Of a DNA stretch of 64,000 nucleotides, positions 1 through 12,210 are shown piece after piece. Under the pieces are notes generated by a model. That model did not search any database. It was not told the origin of the DNA and worked only from the letters and a program-made list of their open reading frames with translations. The stretch spans positions 30,405,669-30,469,668 of the forward strand of contig NC_052614.1 in assembly GCF_016545825.1 (NCBI RefSeq), in the 5' to 3' direction. The position numbers and the translations under genes were made by a program. Each line of letters starts with the position of its first letter. The first letter of the stretch is position 1. This DNA comes from Eucalyptus grandis. Its lineage: Eukaryota > Streptophyta > Magnoliopsida > Myrtales > Myrtaceae.

Positions 1-673
1 GCTTGCAAATATTTCTTCTCTTTTTCTGCAATATATGTGAAGGCTATTGATGTAAATATTCAATCCAAAGAGCTTGGAAATTACCACCTAGGAACAAATA
101 TATGTGGACGCTATTGATAAGTCACAGGCTTATATTGCAATCACCACCTCAGAACAGAGATACATGCGTCATAATCTGTGTATTCCACCCGCCAATTAAT
201 AGTTAAGTGGATCAAGTCCTGTGAGTATTTATCTAGAGAAGCTCCAACTTTGATGTGCGGTGCTATCTTCAGTGCTTATTCTTTTGGCAATCTATGTCAA
301 TTCCTATCTATAACAAATTGCCAAATGCATAATATGGCACTTCCGTGGAGAACATGGCTTGTTTTCCATCATTTTCTATGGCTATCAGGATCCTCAGGCT
401 CTTTGCGTGGCTGAACGTTGGCCCAATTTCTTTTTCCCTGAAAAGAAGAAAAAATTAGCCGTGTCCTGTAAGAGCAAGCATTGCAGCAGTTGCATAAGCT
501 TGGCTTTGGCTTGTTGTCAGCTTCCTTTGTTTATTTGTGAGAGACGAAGCCCATGATTTCTTTCATTCTCTTCTCCTCAAGGTTTCTATTCGATTGAAAT
601 GTGATGTTGAGGACTCTATTCTTGCCAGAACTCAAATAATCGGTTATCGTTCTATGTTTGTTTTTCGAAACAG
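1..673 (+). other. Intron 1 of GEM-like copy 1
   Basis: This stretch aligns with the first intron of copy 3 (about 28661-29335): both contain the segment with CAATCCAAAGAGCTTGG and the later segment with GAAGCTCCAACTTTGATG. Small ORFs here are repeated in every copy and carry stops and indels, so they are not coding. Nothing else is visible. Confidence 0.7.
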
Positions 674-1566
674 TTAAAACTAGCCATAGCATCACAGATG
701 CAGCAATAGCTCGACTTGCCCAGGGGACGAAAATGCTCAAAGAGGGGGGACGGGATAAGGTATTTGAACGGACTTTTGAAATTCTACCGAGAGAAGCTTC
801 TGAAAGCATATGCTTGCTATCTATCCACTTCCTCCGGCCTTGTCATTGGGACACTGTATTTGTCAACTAAGAGACTGGTCTTCCATGGGGATGAACCTAT
901 TTGCCATTACGCTCCCTCAGGACAGCAAGAGTGGGTGTATTACAAGGTAACCTTGTCCAATCTTCCTGTAATTGCTTTTACTATAGAATACCAATACAAA
1001 TTGTAATGCATTGAGCTTTCGTTAGAATCATGATAAGTCTTTTATGCATTACAAATTCATAACCTGAGTTATTATTGTCGAATTGTCTATTGTGACTAGC
1101 CTGCTGATTTTATAGTCGAAATTTGGGAGCACCTTCATCGGAAAGAGCCTGCATTTACTCATCATCCATACTACTACACTGAGCCTTGGATCATTCTTCT
1201 CGTCATCTTATTTTTATCTAAGCATGAAGCATCTTAATGTAGTGAAACATACCTTCGAAATAGTTTGTCAAGTTCTACTAAGCTTCACTCTCTGACCATC
1301 AGTTTTTAATGTGCTTTCATCTGATGGCTATCTAGGTGCCACTGCTGCTTGATCAGTTGAGCTTTGTCAGTCGTTCTTCAAAAGGATTGGATAATTCTGA
1401 AAAGTACATCCAGGTCGTTACAAGGGATGGTTATGAATTCTGGTTCATGGGTTTCGTATCGTATGATAAGGCTCTCAAGAACATAAATGAGGCTTTACAG
1501 CACAATCGTGAGAATAACACGGCTGGAAAGATACAAGGACGATCAGTGGCCAAAGGGGGGAAATGA
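674..1566 (+). pseudogene. GEM-like GRAM-domain gene, copy 1 (exons 2-3; frameshifted)
   Basis: GRAM-domain protein of the plant GEM-like / ABA-responsive family. In Arabidopsis these are membrane-associated and implicated in epidermal patterning and ABA-related or reproductive development; that role is family knowledge. Exon 2 is 674-946, following a CAG acceptor and ending TACAAG before GTAACC. Exon 3 is 1336-1566, ending in TGA. Family landmarks are LAQGTKMLKEGG, then CYLSTSSGLVIGTLYLST and WVYYK in exon 2, and SEKYIQVVTRDGYEFWFMGF in exon 3. Exon 1 lies left of the window; bases 1-673 are intron 1, by alignment to copy 3. Exon 2 is 273 nt against 275 nt in copies 2 and 3: two bases are missing near 790 (CCGAGAGAAG for CCGGGAGAGAAG), which breaks the frame after the residues FEILP. 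Exon 3 is intact. It is probably a pseudogene, unless the lesion is a sequencing error. Confidence 0.82.
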
Positions 1567-2371
1567 TTTTCAATTGTACTTGAATAATTTTGGTATGTTG
1601 GTGTGGGTGTGTGATTGCTACGGATAATGCTTAGACATGATCTAATCGATGAAAGGGAAGCATTTCATTTCAATCAACTTCAGTTGAATATAATTGATCC
1701 AATTTGTTACCATATTAAAATTCCTCATAAAGTAGGCATTAACATTCCATCGTTCCGAATTTTTATATTGTTTATAATTTTATTTAGTTACTATAGGATT
1801 AATTAATAATTGTGAAATCTTCCGACGTTGTGGGATCAATTATGTTCCTGTGAATGAAATGAAAGAAATAATTTTTGGAACTTTTTCTCGTTAAGAGATT
1901 AATTAATTCCTTATGATTTTTAAATATAATTAATGTGGTTACTTAACCAATGTGTTTACCAGAGTCAATTGATCATGTCCGTTTATATTAAAGATGAGAT
2001 TACACAGGATTTTGACACGTGAAACAACTGTTGAAGCCTATTTTATTAGGCTCTTGTACTATATATAGATATTAGACATTAGTTTAAGAAGTCTATTCTT
2101 TATTGTTAATTCGAAAACTTCGTGGAACGTCCTCGAAGTGACGAGAGAAGTGACGAGAAACACTTCCAATGCCTGTACATAATAGGATAAGAGAAGCTAA
2201 TGCGTGCATATAATGTTGCTTGGGTTTATATTGTTTGTGATTAAACAATAAACGATATCGATGGTAGTCCTTATATAAGAAGAGAATGAGGGGCAAGATA
2301 TTGTCAACTATTCCAAGTTCGACTACTCCAGGATTAAAGTTTAGTTAAGGTTGCAGAAGCGTGCTCCTCTC
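1567..2371. other. Convergent spacer between GEM-like copy 1 and GLR fragment
   Basis: AT-rich noncoding spacer shared by all three units (also 5915-6706, and 30229-33769 where it is split by a solo LTR). It lies between the 3' end of the + strand GRAM gene and the 3' end of the - strand GLR, so it should hold both 3' UTRs. No ORF or RNA gene is recognised in it. Confidence 0.6.
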
Positions 2372-3013
2372 CTAATTTACATTGGTAAGCTCGACGTTGA
2401 CCGCTCTTTGAGGGCACCCTTCTTCTACACGATCAGGAAGTCCTTGCTCAGTAGATGGCGTGTCTTGCTCATTGGTCAAGACGTCATTGTTTTGCCTGGA
2501 GTCGCTCGACAGAATTGGAGGGAAATGAATGTTTTCTAAAGTTTCAACAGCTGCAATCTCATTGCCGCCATCATTCATAACTCCATCCCTAAATCTGCCC
2601 TTCCTAAAAGTATGGGAATTGGCATCTCTTTGGTGATATCTTCTTCCTAATTCAACAGTCTTCTCCCACAATGAACCCGAAGAACTTGTTACTTCCTGCC
2701 AATTTCTTTTAATGAACATAACCATGAAAATGAGGAGAGCAGAAATTGCAGCAGCGCCAGCAATCAGAAATAGACCCCAAAAACTGTCAAGACCTAGGCT
2801 GTCGGATGAAACCGAGGAATTTGAATTATGGCAGTTGGTTTTGGATGTAAGCCATGCATTTTCAATTTCTGTCATTTGAGGCCCTTCAGTCACATTGAGG
2901 ATTGCTCACGAAATATCCGGTACCAGTTGAGATCCTTTGGGGAAAACCTGTAAACCAAAAAGAGCTGAACATGAGATTTTTTTCAATCAAAGTATTAATT
3001 ACTAAACCTAAGA
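2372..3013 (-). pseudogene. GLR 3'-exon fragment (copy C)
   Basis: The isolated last exon of a clade II glutamate receptor-like gene: coding 2947 down to 2372, plus some upstream intron. It encodes the end of the ligand-binding S2 segment (VFPKGSQLVPDIS), a hydrophobic M4 helix (FWGLFLIAGAAAISALLIF) and a cytoplasmic tail ending ELTNVN. It corresponds to exon 4 of the full copies at 6707 and 33770, but keeps 21 nt of tail that copy B lacks. An in-frame TGA replaces CGA near 2907 (DIS-stop-AIL, a CpG-type change). Similarity to the other copies stops abruptly near 3013 inside intron 3, a duplication or deletion breakpoint. Exons 1-3 are absent, so it cannot make a receptor. Confidence 0.85.
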
Positions 3014-3127
3014 TATGTCATTATGGAGCTGAATAATGCTCGCGAAATATCCGTCCCACTCTGTATACTTTTCAATCAAAGAGCTGAATAATGCTTCCAT
3101 TTGACAATGTGATGCTTACTAAAACAG

Positions 3128-4031
3128 GAAGAAGTTGCTATTGAAGGTGAAACTGGAAAAGTATACAGAGCAAGTTGTCATGATCATTATGGAAGGAGTT
3201 TCTGTATGTACCCTTTGAAAGGCGCCGCTAGATTCTCTTGTGCCAAGTGTCAAACAACTGTGTTGATAAGAATTCAATATTCTATCAAACACTCTTGAGG
3301 CAGTCATCAGTTGGTCCAATTCCTGATAGAGATACACTAGCAGACACTACTTTTTTGGTGCACCACCAAGAGGCCATATTCAACTTATCTCGTAGTCCAG
3401 CGGCCAACAAAGAATAGAACAACATAGATTAGTCCCATTTTAAAGTTTGCCTGCTCTCTCATGCCATGCCCGTCTCTTTTTGCATTGCTCTTGGCTCTTG
3501 TTTCATCTTTGGCTTGGTACATCATCCATCTTTGCATGAGATGCTGTTACAGTTGTAGAAATGCTTTTAAATCCATCATTCTGAAGGCTAATATCCCGAG
3601 ACCCCTTTTTCTCTCACTTCGTTGTGCTGTTAATATGAGGGGATGTATTTCCTCCTCTTTTTAAATCCAAGTTACAAGAATTCTCCTGATCCAAGACTGA
3701 CGCTTCACATTTTTTGGCGCAGGTTGTGAAGTACTTCTTGGATGCTAAGACTTTTCAAAAGGTTAAGTTCGTGTACCCGAAGAACAACGACAGTGTCGAG
3801 CCCATGAGATCATTCTTTGATGAGGAGAACCTTCCTACCGAGTTCGGAGGAAGAGCAAAACTGAAGTACGACCATGAAGAATCCTCTAGGCTAACGGCTC
3901 AGGATGATATTAAGGCAGCCAGTTTGTGGGGATTTGATCGGCAACCTGAGAAGGCCTTTCATGACGGGAACAAGCATTCTAGAGCTGAGGTGGCTCCTGA
4001 GCCTGTCGGGGTTGCACCGCCAGCAAGCTGA
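3128..4031 (+). pseudogene. Sec14-like CRAL-TRIO gene remnant
   Basis: Two pieces of a Sec14/CRAL-TRIO lipid-transfer-type protein; the family binds phosphatidylinositol or phosphatidylcholine in the cytosol and at membranes. The first piece starts after a CAG at 3127 and reads EEVAIEGETGKVYRASCHDHYGRSF, the usual 'E-x-TGKIYR...D..GR' stretch, then degenerates to a stop. The second is a clean terminal exon, 3723-4031, after TTTTTGGCGCAG: VVKYFLDAKTFQKVKFVYPKN, then ENLPTEFGG and a charged tail ending PPAS. The middle of the domain (the LIDF-type strand) is missing. No second copy is present. It is a decayed or truncated gene lying between GLR fragment C and GRAM copy 2. The family call rests on motif recognition and is fairly sure for the 3' exon. 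Confidence 0.72.
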
Positions 4032-4570
4032 GCATCTATACTGCATTCGGTAGGTAGATAAGCAGGCTAACGTGCGCACCCGAATGAACAAACGTGATGG
4101 TCGTGAACCTGGCTAGTTAGGATGGGTGGCTGCTAACTGTCTCCGGCAATACGTGATATTAATACAGAGTACCTACAACTGATGATATAACTAGCATTCT
4201 GCTGGTATAACTTCCCCCTGTCGCGGGGACCTGTCTCGATTTCCATATTGGAAAAAATTTGCACCATTTGGTCCAGAAACTTATATTGTTAAACTTCATT
4301 CGATATCTAAATTCGACCCGATATTTTCATTGCATTCCTTTTCTCTCAACTTCTCTTCTTACGGTCGATCTAGGCTTTCTGTCAGAATTGCTGAACCAGA
4401 TAACAGGTCAAGTTCAGGGTTACCCCAAAACTTCTTTCCTGTGCTTGGTACGGGCTTAGGTCTATCATTCACAGGCTTTGCCAAGTTGGACTTGTCTGGA
4501 TGCCGTCAGCCAAACCATACCAGCGGTTGTTTGCCATCTCTAGCTGATCACATTGAAAAGAAATGAGACA
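4032..4570. other. Unassigned spacer downstream of CRAL-TRIO remnant
   Basis: Probably 3' flank of the Sec14-like remnant. A 78-codon open frame (4330-4566, ending HIEKK) is present but matches nothing I recognise and has no clear splice signals. Similarity to the GRAM/GLR unit resumes near 4571 with TTTATCTAGAGAAGCTCC. Confidence 0.4.
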
Positions 4571-5022
4571 ACTTTGATGTTTATCTAGAGAAGCTCCAAC
4601 TTTGATGTGCGGTGCTATCTTCAGTGCTTATTCTTTTGGCAACCTATGTCAATTCCTATCTATAACAAATTGCCAAATGCATAACATGGCACTTCTGTGG
4701 AGAACATGGCTTGTTTTCCATCATTTTCTATGGCTGTCAGGACCCTCAGGCTCTTCTCGTGGCCGAATGTTGGCCCAACTTCTTTTCCCTGGAAAGAAGA
4801 AAAATTAGCTTTGTCCTGTAAGAGCAAACACTGCAGCAGTTGCATAAGCTTGGCTTCGGCTTGTTGTCAGTTTCTTTTGTTTATTTGTGGGAGACAAAGC
4901 CCATGATTTCCTTCATTCTCTTCTCCTCACAGTTTCTATTCGATTGAAAAGGAATGTTGAGGACTCTATTCTTGCCGGACCTCAACTAATCGGTTATTGT
5001 TCTATGTTTGTTTTTGAAACAG

Positions 5023-5914
5023 GTAAAACTAGCCATAGCATCACAAATGCAGCAATAGCTCGACTTGCCCAGGAGACAAAAATGCTCAAAGCAGGGGGAC
5101 GGGATAAGGTATTTGAATGTACTTTTGAATTTCTGCCGGGAGAGAAGCTTCTGAAAGCATATGCTTGCTATCTATCCACTTCCTCCGGCCTTGTCATTGG
5201 GACACTATACTTGTCAACTAAGAGACTGGTCTTCCATGGGGATGAGCCTCTTTGCCATTACGCTCCCTCAGGGCAGCAAGAGTGGGTGTATTACAAGGTA
5301 ACCTTTTCCAATCTTCCTGTAATTGCATTTACTATAGAATACCAGTACAAATTGTTATGCACTGAGCTTCGTTAGAATCATGATAAGTTTTTATGCATCA
5401 CAAATTCATAACCTGAGTTAGTATTGTCGAATTGTCTATTGTGACTAGCCTGCTGATTTTATAATCGAAATTCCGGAGAACCTTCACTGGATAGAGCCTG
5501 CATTTACTCATCGTCTGTACTACTATACTGAGCCTTGGATCATTCTTCTCGTCATCTTATTTTTATCTAAGCACGAAGCATCTTAATGTAGTGAAACATA
5601 CCTTCGAATAGTTTGTCAAGTTCTGCTAAGCTTCACTCTCCGACCATCAGTTTTTAATGTGCTTTCATCCTGATGGCTATCTAGGAGCCACTGCTGCTCG
5701 ATCAGTTGAGCTTTGTTAGTCGTTCTTCAAAAGGGTTGGATAATTCTGGAAAGTACATCCAGGTCGTTACAGGGAAGGTTATGAATTCTGGTTCATGGGT
5801 TTCGTATCGTATGATAAGGCTCTCAAGAACATAAATGAGGCTTTACAGCCCAATCGTGAGAATAACACGGCTGGAAGGATACAAGGACGATCAGTGGCCA
5901 AAGGGGGGAAGTAA
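5023..5914 (+). pseudogene. GEM-like GRAM-domain gene, copy 2 (no exon 1; exon 3 frameshifted)
   Basis: Same gene family and structure as the copy at 674-1566. Exon 2 is 5023-5297 (275 nt) after TTTGAAACAG. It is the only uninterrupted exon 2 in the window, reading from KTSHSITNAAIARLAQ through LPGEKLLKAYACYLSTSSG to WVYYK. Exon 3 is about 5685-5914, with a TAA where the ancestral frame ended. It has lost one A near 5770 (GTTACAGGGAAGG against GTTACAAGGGATGG), which shifts the frame just before the diagnostic EFWFMGF block. The duplicated segment begins near 4571 inside intron 1, so exon 1 was never carried over. The gene therefore lacks its start and promoter, and it converges on GLR copy A. 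Confidence 0.82.
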
Positions 5915-6706
5915 TATTCAATTGTACATGAATAATTTTGGTGTGTTAGTGTGGGTGTGTGACTACTACGGATAACGCCTAGACATGATCTAATCGATGA
6001 AGGGGAAGCATTTCATTTCAGTAAACTTCAGTTGAATATAATTGGTCCAATTTGTTACCATATTAAAATTCCTCAGAAAGTAGGCATTAACATTCCATTG
6101 TTCCGAATTTTTATATTGTTTATAATTTTATTAGTCACTATATGATTAATTAATAATTGTGAAATCTTCGACGTTGTGGGGATCAATTATGTTCCTGAGT
6201 AAGGAATGAAAGAAATAATTTTGGAACTTTTTCTTGTTAAGAAATTAATTAATTCCTTATGATTTTTAAATATAATTAATGTGGTTACTTAACCAATGTG
6301 GTTACAGGAGTCAATTGATCATGTCCGTTTACATTAAAGATGAGATTACATAGGATTTTGACACGTGAAACAACCATTGAAGCCTATTTTACTAGGCTCT
6401 TGTACTTTATATAGATATTAGATATTAGTTTAAGAACTCTATTCTTTATTGTTAATTTGGAAACTTTGCGGAACGTCATCAAAGTGACGAGAAACACTTC
6501 CAATGCCCGTACATAATAGAATAAGAGAAGATAATGCGTGCATATAATGTCGCCTGGGTTTATATTTTCTGTGATTAAACAATAAACGGTATCAATGGTA
6601 GTCCTTATATAAGAGGAGAATGAGGGAGAAGATATTGTCAACTATTCCAAGTTCGACTACTCAAGGATTAAAGTTTAGTCAAAGTTTCAAGAGGCGTGCG
6701 CCTCTC
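5915..6706. other. Convergent spacer, unit 2
   Basis: Noncoding spacer between GRAM copy 2 and the GLR copy A stop codon. It aligns along its length with 1567-2371 and with the two halves flanking the solo LTR in unit 3. At the TTAGTCACTATATG position it shows the unoccupied target of that LTR. Confidence 0.6.
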
Positions 6707-9700
6707 CTAATTTACATTGGTAAGCTCGACGTCTACCGCTCTCTAAGGGCACCCTTCCTCTACACGATCAGGAAGTCCTTGCTCAGTAGATGGCATGCCT
6801 TGCTCATTGGTCAAGACGTCGTTTTGGCTGGAGTCGCTCGAGAAAATTGGAGGAAATGAGTGTTTTCTAACGTTTCAACAGCTGCAATCTCATTGCCGTC
6901 ATCATTCATAACTCCATCGCTAAATCTACCCTTCCTAAAAGTATGGGAATTGGTATCTCTTTGGTAAAATCTTCTTCCTAATTCAACAATCTTCTCCACA
7001 ATGAACCCGAAGAACTTGTTACTTCCTGCCAATTTCTTTTAATGAACATAACCATGAAAATGAGGAGAGCAGAAATCGCAGCAGCTCCAGCAATCAGAAA
7101 TAGACCCCAAAAACTGTCAAGACCTAGGCTGTCGGATGAAACCGAGGAATTTGAATTCTGGCAGTTGGTTTTGGATGTAAGCCACGCATTTTCAATTTCT
7201 GTCATTTGAGGCCCTTCAGTCACATTGAGGATTGCTCGCGAAATATCTGGTACCAGTGGAGACCCTTTGGGGAAAACCTGTAAACCGAAAAGAGCTGAAC
7301 ATCAGATTTTTTTTCAAACAAAGTATTAACAACTTAACCTAATAATTGAAAACTTGGAGGATTTCCTCTTTTAGCTAGAATTGAGGGATCGAGGACTGTA
7401 CAAAGCCAAATCCAGCAGTTTTGAATGCTGGAATCATGGTATATTTGTTGCAATATTCTGAAAGTATAAGTTTAAGGTAAGGGACTTCATGAAATGCTGC
7501 TGCGATCCCGCCTTTGCACTTCCATTGGAAAGAAGTGCATCACATTCTTCAGGAGACCGATAAGATATAAGTCTTGAATCATCGAATTTCATTTCCTTTA
7601 GCATTCCATAAACGAAAGAGCCATGTTGGTAACCCACGTTTTTTCCACTTTTTAGGAGTTGATCCACATCAGTTACAGTTGGTTGAAGATTTTGCACCAC
7701 CAAAAGAGAGCTCAAGCTTGCTGTATAACTTTGCGTTAGTATAAGTACCACGAAAACCCACACAACCACAACAAATCGTGCTAAGTTGCTGAGCACTTTC
7801 TCCCCTGCAATCCAAATTGAGGCTAACTACATAAATTCTCCTACAATAATATGTGAACTTCAATGTTCGATTGATCTATTAAAGTGAAAGGTGATTACTT
7901 TGTGCAAAGACCACGGTTGAAAAGGAGAACCAGAAGCTCGTGCCAACTTGATGTGTGGCTGGACCTCTGAAGTCTTCGTTAATCTGATGTTCGAGAGTCC
8001 ATACAACCACTGCTATAAACACAAAAAAGCATACAGTGGTTAGCCAAAGGTCCCAAGTGAGCGGCTTCAAGAAAACCCAAGCCTTCTTGCTCGTGTCGTC
8101 CTTGTATGGCACGAGCATTGCACCCCCTGATTCTGTGTATGGTAAGGTGAAATCCACATACAATGATCTGTTTGCTATGATTGTTGTATCACCCACCACT
8201 GCATCATAATTCTGTTTCAACAAAAGGAACGGAAATGTTTTCTTCGTCAACAACATTATAGCATAGTAATTTTCAACATGTATTCCAACAAAATCAAGCA
8301 CTTGCAATGAGCTCACCTGGTTAAATACTCGATCGATCATGTCATTGTAACTACCAGCGCTACTTCCATTAGGCAAGGCAAATGGAATAAGGTCATATGC
8401 CACAGCATAAGGCAATTTTTCTATGACGGCTTGAAAGATGTCAATACAATAGCCAGTGACTTGGGCTGTATTTGTGTTAGGATCTCGAGTCACCTTCACG
8501 AATTGATTAAAACCATTCTTCACGGGAACTAAGATTTTCAACCTCTTTCCATTTGTGGGAATCTCCCAACCCTTAGGAACAGAGGTTGAATCTCCGGCCA
8601 TATTATTGATCTGAGATTACTTTTCAAAGTGGAATATTTGCTTGTGTTGACTGAACTCAAATCTCTTTGCAGCCCATTGTCTAGCGTCCAAAACCCAATC
8701 CCTCTTGCTGCATTTCCATTGATATTGACAATCTGGAACGCTGATGATTCTAGTTGCCCATCAACTAGCCAAAAATTTCCAGCAAGGCCCGTAAATGTCG
8801 TAGTGGCTAGTTCTTGGAGAAGTTTATGACCATTTTGAGATATCCCAATATTGTCGAGATCTGTCGCACTTGTTGAAGCCTTCAACATCTGGAAGGTAGA
8901 ATTGGCCGCACCCATTTCCTCGACAGCCATTGCTAGAGCCCGAGCAGCGTCATAAGCACTATACCCGAAAATGTTCAACGTAGGATTAAGTATGGATGGA
9001 TTGTCTTGTTGGAATTTCATCTTCCATCGGACCATGAAATTGTGCAGGTTTGGCGTATCTGGGATATAAGTCTTTATGCCTAGTACTCCTTGCATCGAGC
9101 TAGCGACAACAGATGAATCCACAGAACTTAAAAGGTCAGTGATTCCATTAGTCAAGATCCATACATAACCTTCGCTCATCATTCCCACCTCTTTTGCTTT
9201 GGCCAATAGTCGAGAACCGAGAGCAGGTAACATGTGAACGATGAACACCCTCGTTTGCATCGTCATTAACTTGTAGAGTTCCTGTAGGATTTGATCGTCC
9301 GTGGCCGAAGGAGAAAAAAGACTCCTATAGGAAACTCGCGTGTCGACTTCTTCCAAAGCATCTGCAAGAGAAGGTATGATGCCTTCTCCAAACTGATTGT
9401 CCACATATATGAGGACCAATTCTTTCCAGCCAAAAGCTTGGATGACCGCACTTATGGCATTCACTTGGGATGAGTCATTTTGTGTGGCTCTAATGAAGTA
9501 AGGACTCGAATCGAACTGAGGGATGGACTAGTAGCAGAGAAAGAGATGATGGGCACATGAGACTTGTTTCCAAGGTCAATGATGAAGTCTGCTTGCAAGG
9601 AAGCTTCAGGGCCTATTATGGCTTGGACTTGCTTATTCTTTATCAAATCGAGTGCTGCAAGGGTGAACCAGAAAGACGGTGTAACAATACGGCAGATTAT

Positions 9701-12104
9701 GGAAATTCGTATTGGGAAAGGCATAGTATCGATCAGAAAAGTCAATGAAAACTTGATGCGGTATTATAGCAGTAGATATATATAAGAAAAAGGAAATAGG
9801 AGTTTGAAGTTGTCAAGGAAATTGTAGTTGATATTATTTAAAGATACAATCCTTTGACCTTATTGTAGGCATTTGGTTGTCGCCATTAGAACAAAATAAA
9901 ATAAAATAAAAAAGGGCATAAATTGGCTAAGAACGATTAAGTTGATTCTTCTCCATCGATGAGTTGACCTCTCTACCTCATGGCATAAAAAAATTGCACT
10001 CTAGAATCCAAGCCTCACATTTCAATTCTATGGCTTTTGTAAGGTCAGATCTTTTTTATTATGTATTATATATCGGTTCTCTCAACATTCATATTAAACA
10101 GCTTTCAAGTCTCAAAAATTATTTGGTCGATCTTGAAACTAAAATGTTTTTTTTTTTTTTAATTTCTCTATTAATAATACAACTTCTATGGAATTAATTA
10201 ATCACTGACTCAACTAAACATGACTCGTTATTATAATATTTGGTTCAAAGAAATAATCAGCACAATCATGTAGAGATATCTACCCCATCAATATTCTCCC
10301 AAAAAAGAATTTGAAACCGTCTCTATCAATTGTCCGCTCTAAAATGACTATTTTCTAATTTGAAAGGCAAAATAGTTTTATGCTCTTTTCTGAAAAATGT
10401 TGGTATGTAGCATGCGTCTTTCACCAGACATTTGTAACAAGAATCATCTATCATTTAAATGCGGACATAACTTTGGAGAGTTATGCTACATTTATAGCAG
10501 GACAAGAATCATGAGAGAGCTACATATTCATCAAAGTCGTACAAAAATAAACAGAAGAGTTAAGACCCCATAAACACGTTCAAATTTTGTCTTCAACTCG
10601 ATCAATTCTATCCAAGTCACCTTCTTTTGGCTAGTGGCTTACCTGCCAGTGGTCCATTGGCGATTTTTCATGATGACTTAAACAACAACAGTCTTTTGTT
10701 TGCGTATCGTTTTTTAATGATCTTATTCACAAAACGACAATCTTCCGGTAATTTTAGGGACAGCTAAATGATTTGGCAATAAGAACTTATTTTCAAAGTA
10801 GATGATGATTGGCCCGGTTTAATTCAAGAACGACATTTTTCAAAACAAGTTCTAGGATACATCTTTCGTTATCTACATTTCTTTGCATATTATCTTGTCA
10901 CGGGGCAAAGTAATCTTTTATATATTCTCCACGCGAAAAGGCTTAAAAAAAATTTGTGGAATTCACGTCGAAAGACAAAAATAGTTTTTTCCCTTTTAAC
11001 TTATGGAGCGAAACATCATCCTTTTGGACATTTCGACTTTGTCATTCGTAGAAGTTCCAGTAGTACTATTTCAAAGGTGCTGCACCCCAAAACACAAAAC
11101 CCCATGAAAAAGTTATAGCAGATTAGAGATTTTCGATTTGTTTCCATTGTATCATAGCAATATCATTTCCGGTTTTAGCTTTCTGAAAGGTACACTCCAA
11201 GGAATGAATAAATAAATTAAATTGTTCCACGGTCAAATATTACGGTCGGAGACTATGAATCCTCTCAAGCTAAGCGGTCAAGCTGTCAGTCCAATATGAC
11301 TGCAAGACTCGGGGGATTATATTGACATATTTCTAACTTCGAGACCCTCCTCATTCCCATTGTGAAAGAGATCGAATGGAATCTTATGTAGCAACTTGAT
11401 GTTATCTTTGATTTACAACCGACTTGAAAATAATGCTCGAAGATTTAACTGAGAACTCTTTTGAAATTTCATATAAATAGAATCTGAAATGTCCATGTTA
11501 TTGGCAAATACGTCATTATGAACATTAATTGGTTTTATCTTGCATAATACAAATAGTTACATAAAATACTTTATCCTCTACGACAGGATGTGCATTAAAC
11601 CAAAACCAAACCACTTCCAAGTTCAAGCAGAGATTAAACCATAAATGTTCGGTAAAAAGAAAGATTAATCAAACAAACTTCCACACGATCAATAGAAGTA
11701 CAAAAAAATCCAAAAAGTGATGCCGTCATATAATTCTGGACGAGCAGCATGAGCAGTTAGTGCATTAGAGAGAGAGAGAGAGAGAGAGAACCTGCAGCAG
11801 CAGCAGCAACCTCATCTTGTTTGGAATCTCTAACGTTGAGGACGAGCCTGGTCTTGTAGGACGGGTTTGAACTATAAAAGTCAGAGAGAGACATTTTAAT
11901 GCAGCTCAATCCCATCTTACCTACCCACTTCTCCAGATCAAGTACCACCCCAACGTTCACCGGGATCGTTGTTGCATTGTTGCTGTTACTGCTTTGCGCC
12001 ACAGCGACCCAAGGGCCTTCACAGAAGGTCGTGAGGATTGCGAAAAAGGAGAGAGTCATAAAGAGGAGCTTTTCAGCATCGAAGGAAATTCTTGCTGGAA
12101 ACAT
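6707..12104 (-). pseudogene. Glutamate receptor-like (GLR clade II) gene, copy A; five frameshifts
   Basis: Plant GLRs are ligand-gated cation channels of the plasma membrane and endomembranes. Four exons on -: 12104-11792 (signal peptide and start of the amino-terminal domain), 9654-7899 (rest of that domain, ligand-binding S1, M1, pore), 7804-7402 (M3 with SYTASL, then S2) and 7277-6707 (end of S2, M4, tail). All introns are GT-AG, and sizes and phases match copy B. Exon 2 is 1756 nt against 1758 in copy B, and exon 3 is 403 against 404. Single-base losses lie near 9507 (ACTCGAA for ACTCCGAA), 8599 (CTCCGG for CTCCCGG), 7511 (CCTTTG for CCTTTTG), 6995 (CTCCAC for CTCCCAC) and 6852 (GAGGAAA for GAGGGAAA). 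Each shortens a 2-4 base run. The start is ATG 12104, because the signal peptide follows it and a TATA box lies upstream. As written the gene is dead, but the pattern could be consensus error. Confidence 0.88.
9655..11791 (-). other. Intron 1 of GLR copy A
   Basis: A 2.1-kb intron opening GTTCTCTCTC and closing TTGCAG. Its first bases after the donor GT are a CT microsatellite. The interior is AT-rich and collinear with intron 1 of copy B (36704-38843). No exon-like ORF is conserved in frame between the two copies. Confidence 0.8.
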
Positions 12105-12192
12105 TGGAAAGTGTCTTACGAAAAGGCAAGTGTGAGTTTGTAAGAGAGGAGAAAGAGAAAGATACTCTGAGGACATTCTGACGCTGAAGATG

Positions 12193-12200
12193 TATTTATA
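12193..12200 (-). promoter_or_regulatory. Putative TATA box, GLR copy A
   Basis: TATAAATA on -, about 90 nt upstream of ATG 12104. It is conserved at the same place upstream of copy B (39243-39250). The spacing would give a 5' UTR of roughly 60 nt. Confidence 0.55.
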
Positions 12201-12210
12201 TTGTGGTAGA

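Noticed and set aside
178..556. ORFs upstream of GRAM exon 2, repeated at 4602-4906 and 28841-29202
   Set aside because: They lie in intron 1 and differ between copies by frame-breaking indels; the family protein has no such segment.
9291..9785. Plus-strand ORFs within GLR exon 2 (also 36339-36834)
   Set aside because: Antisense shadows of the GLR coding sequence.
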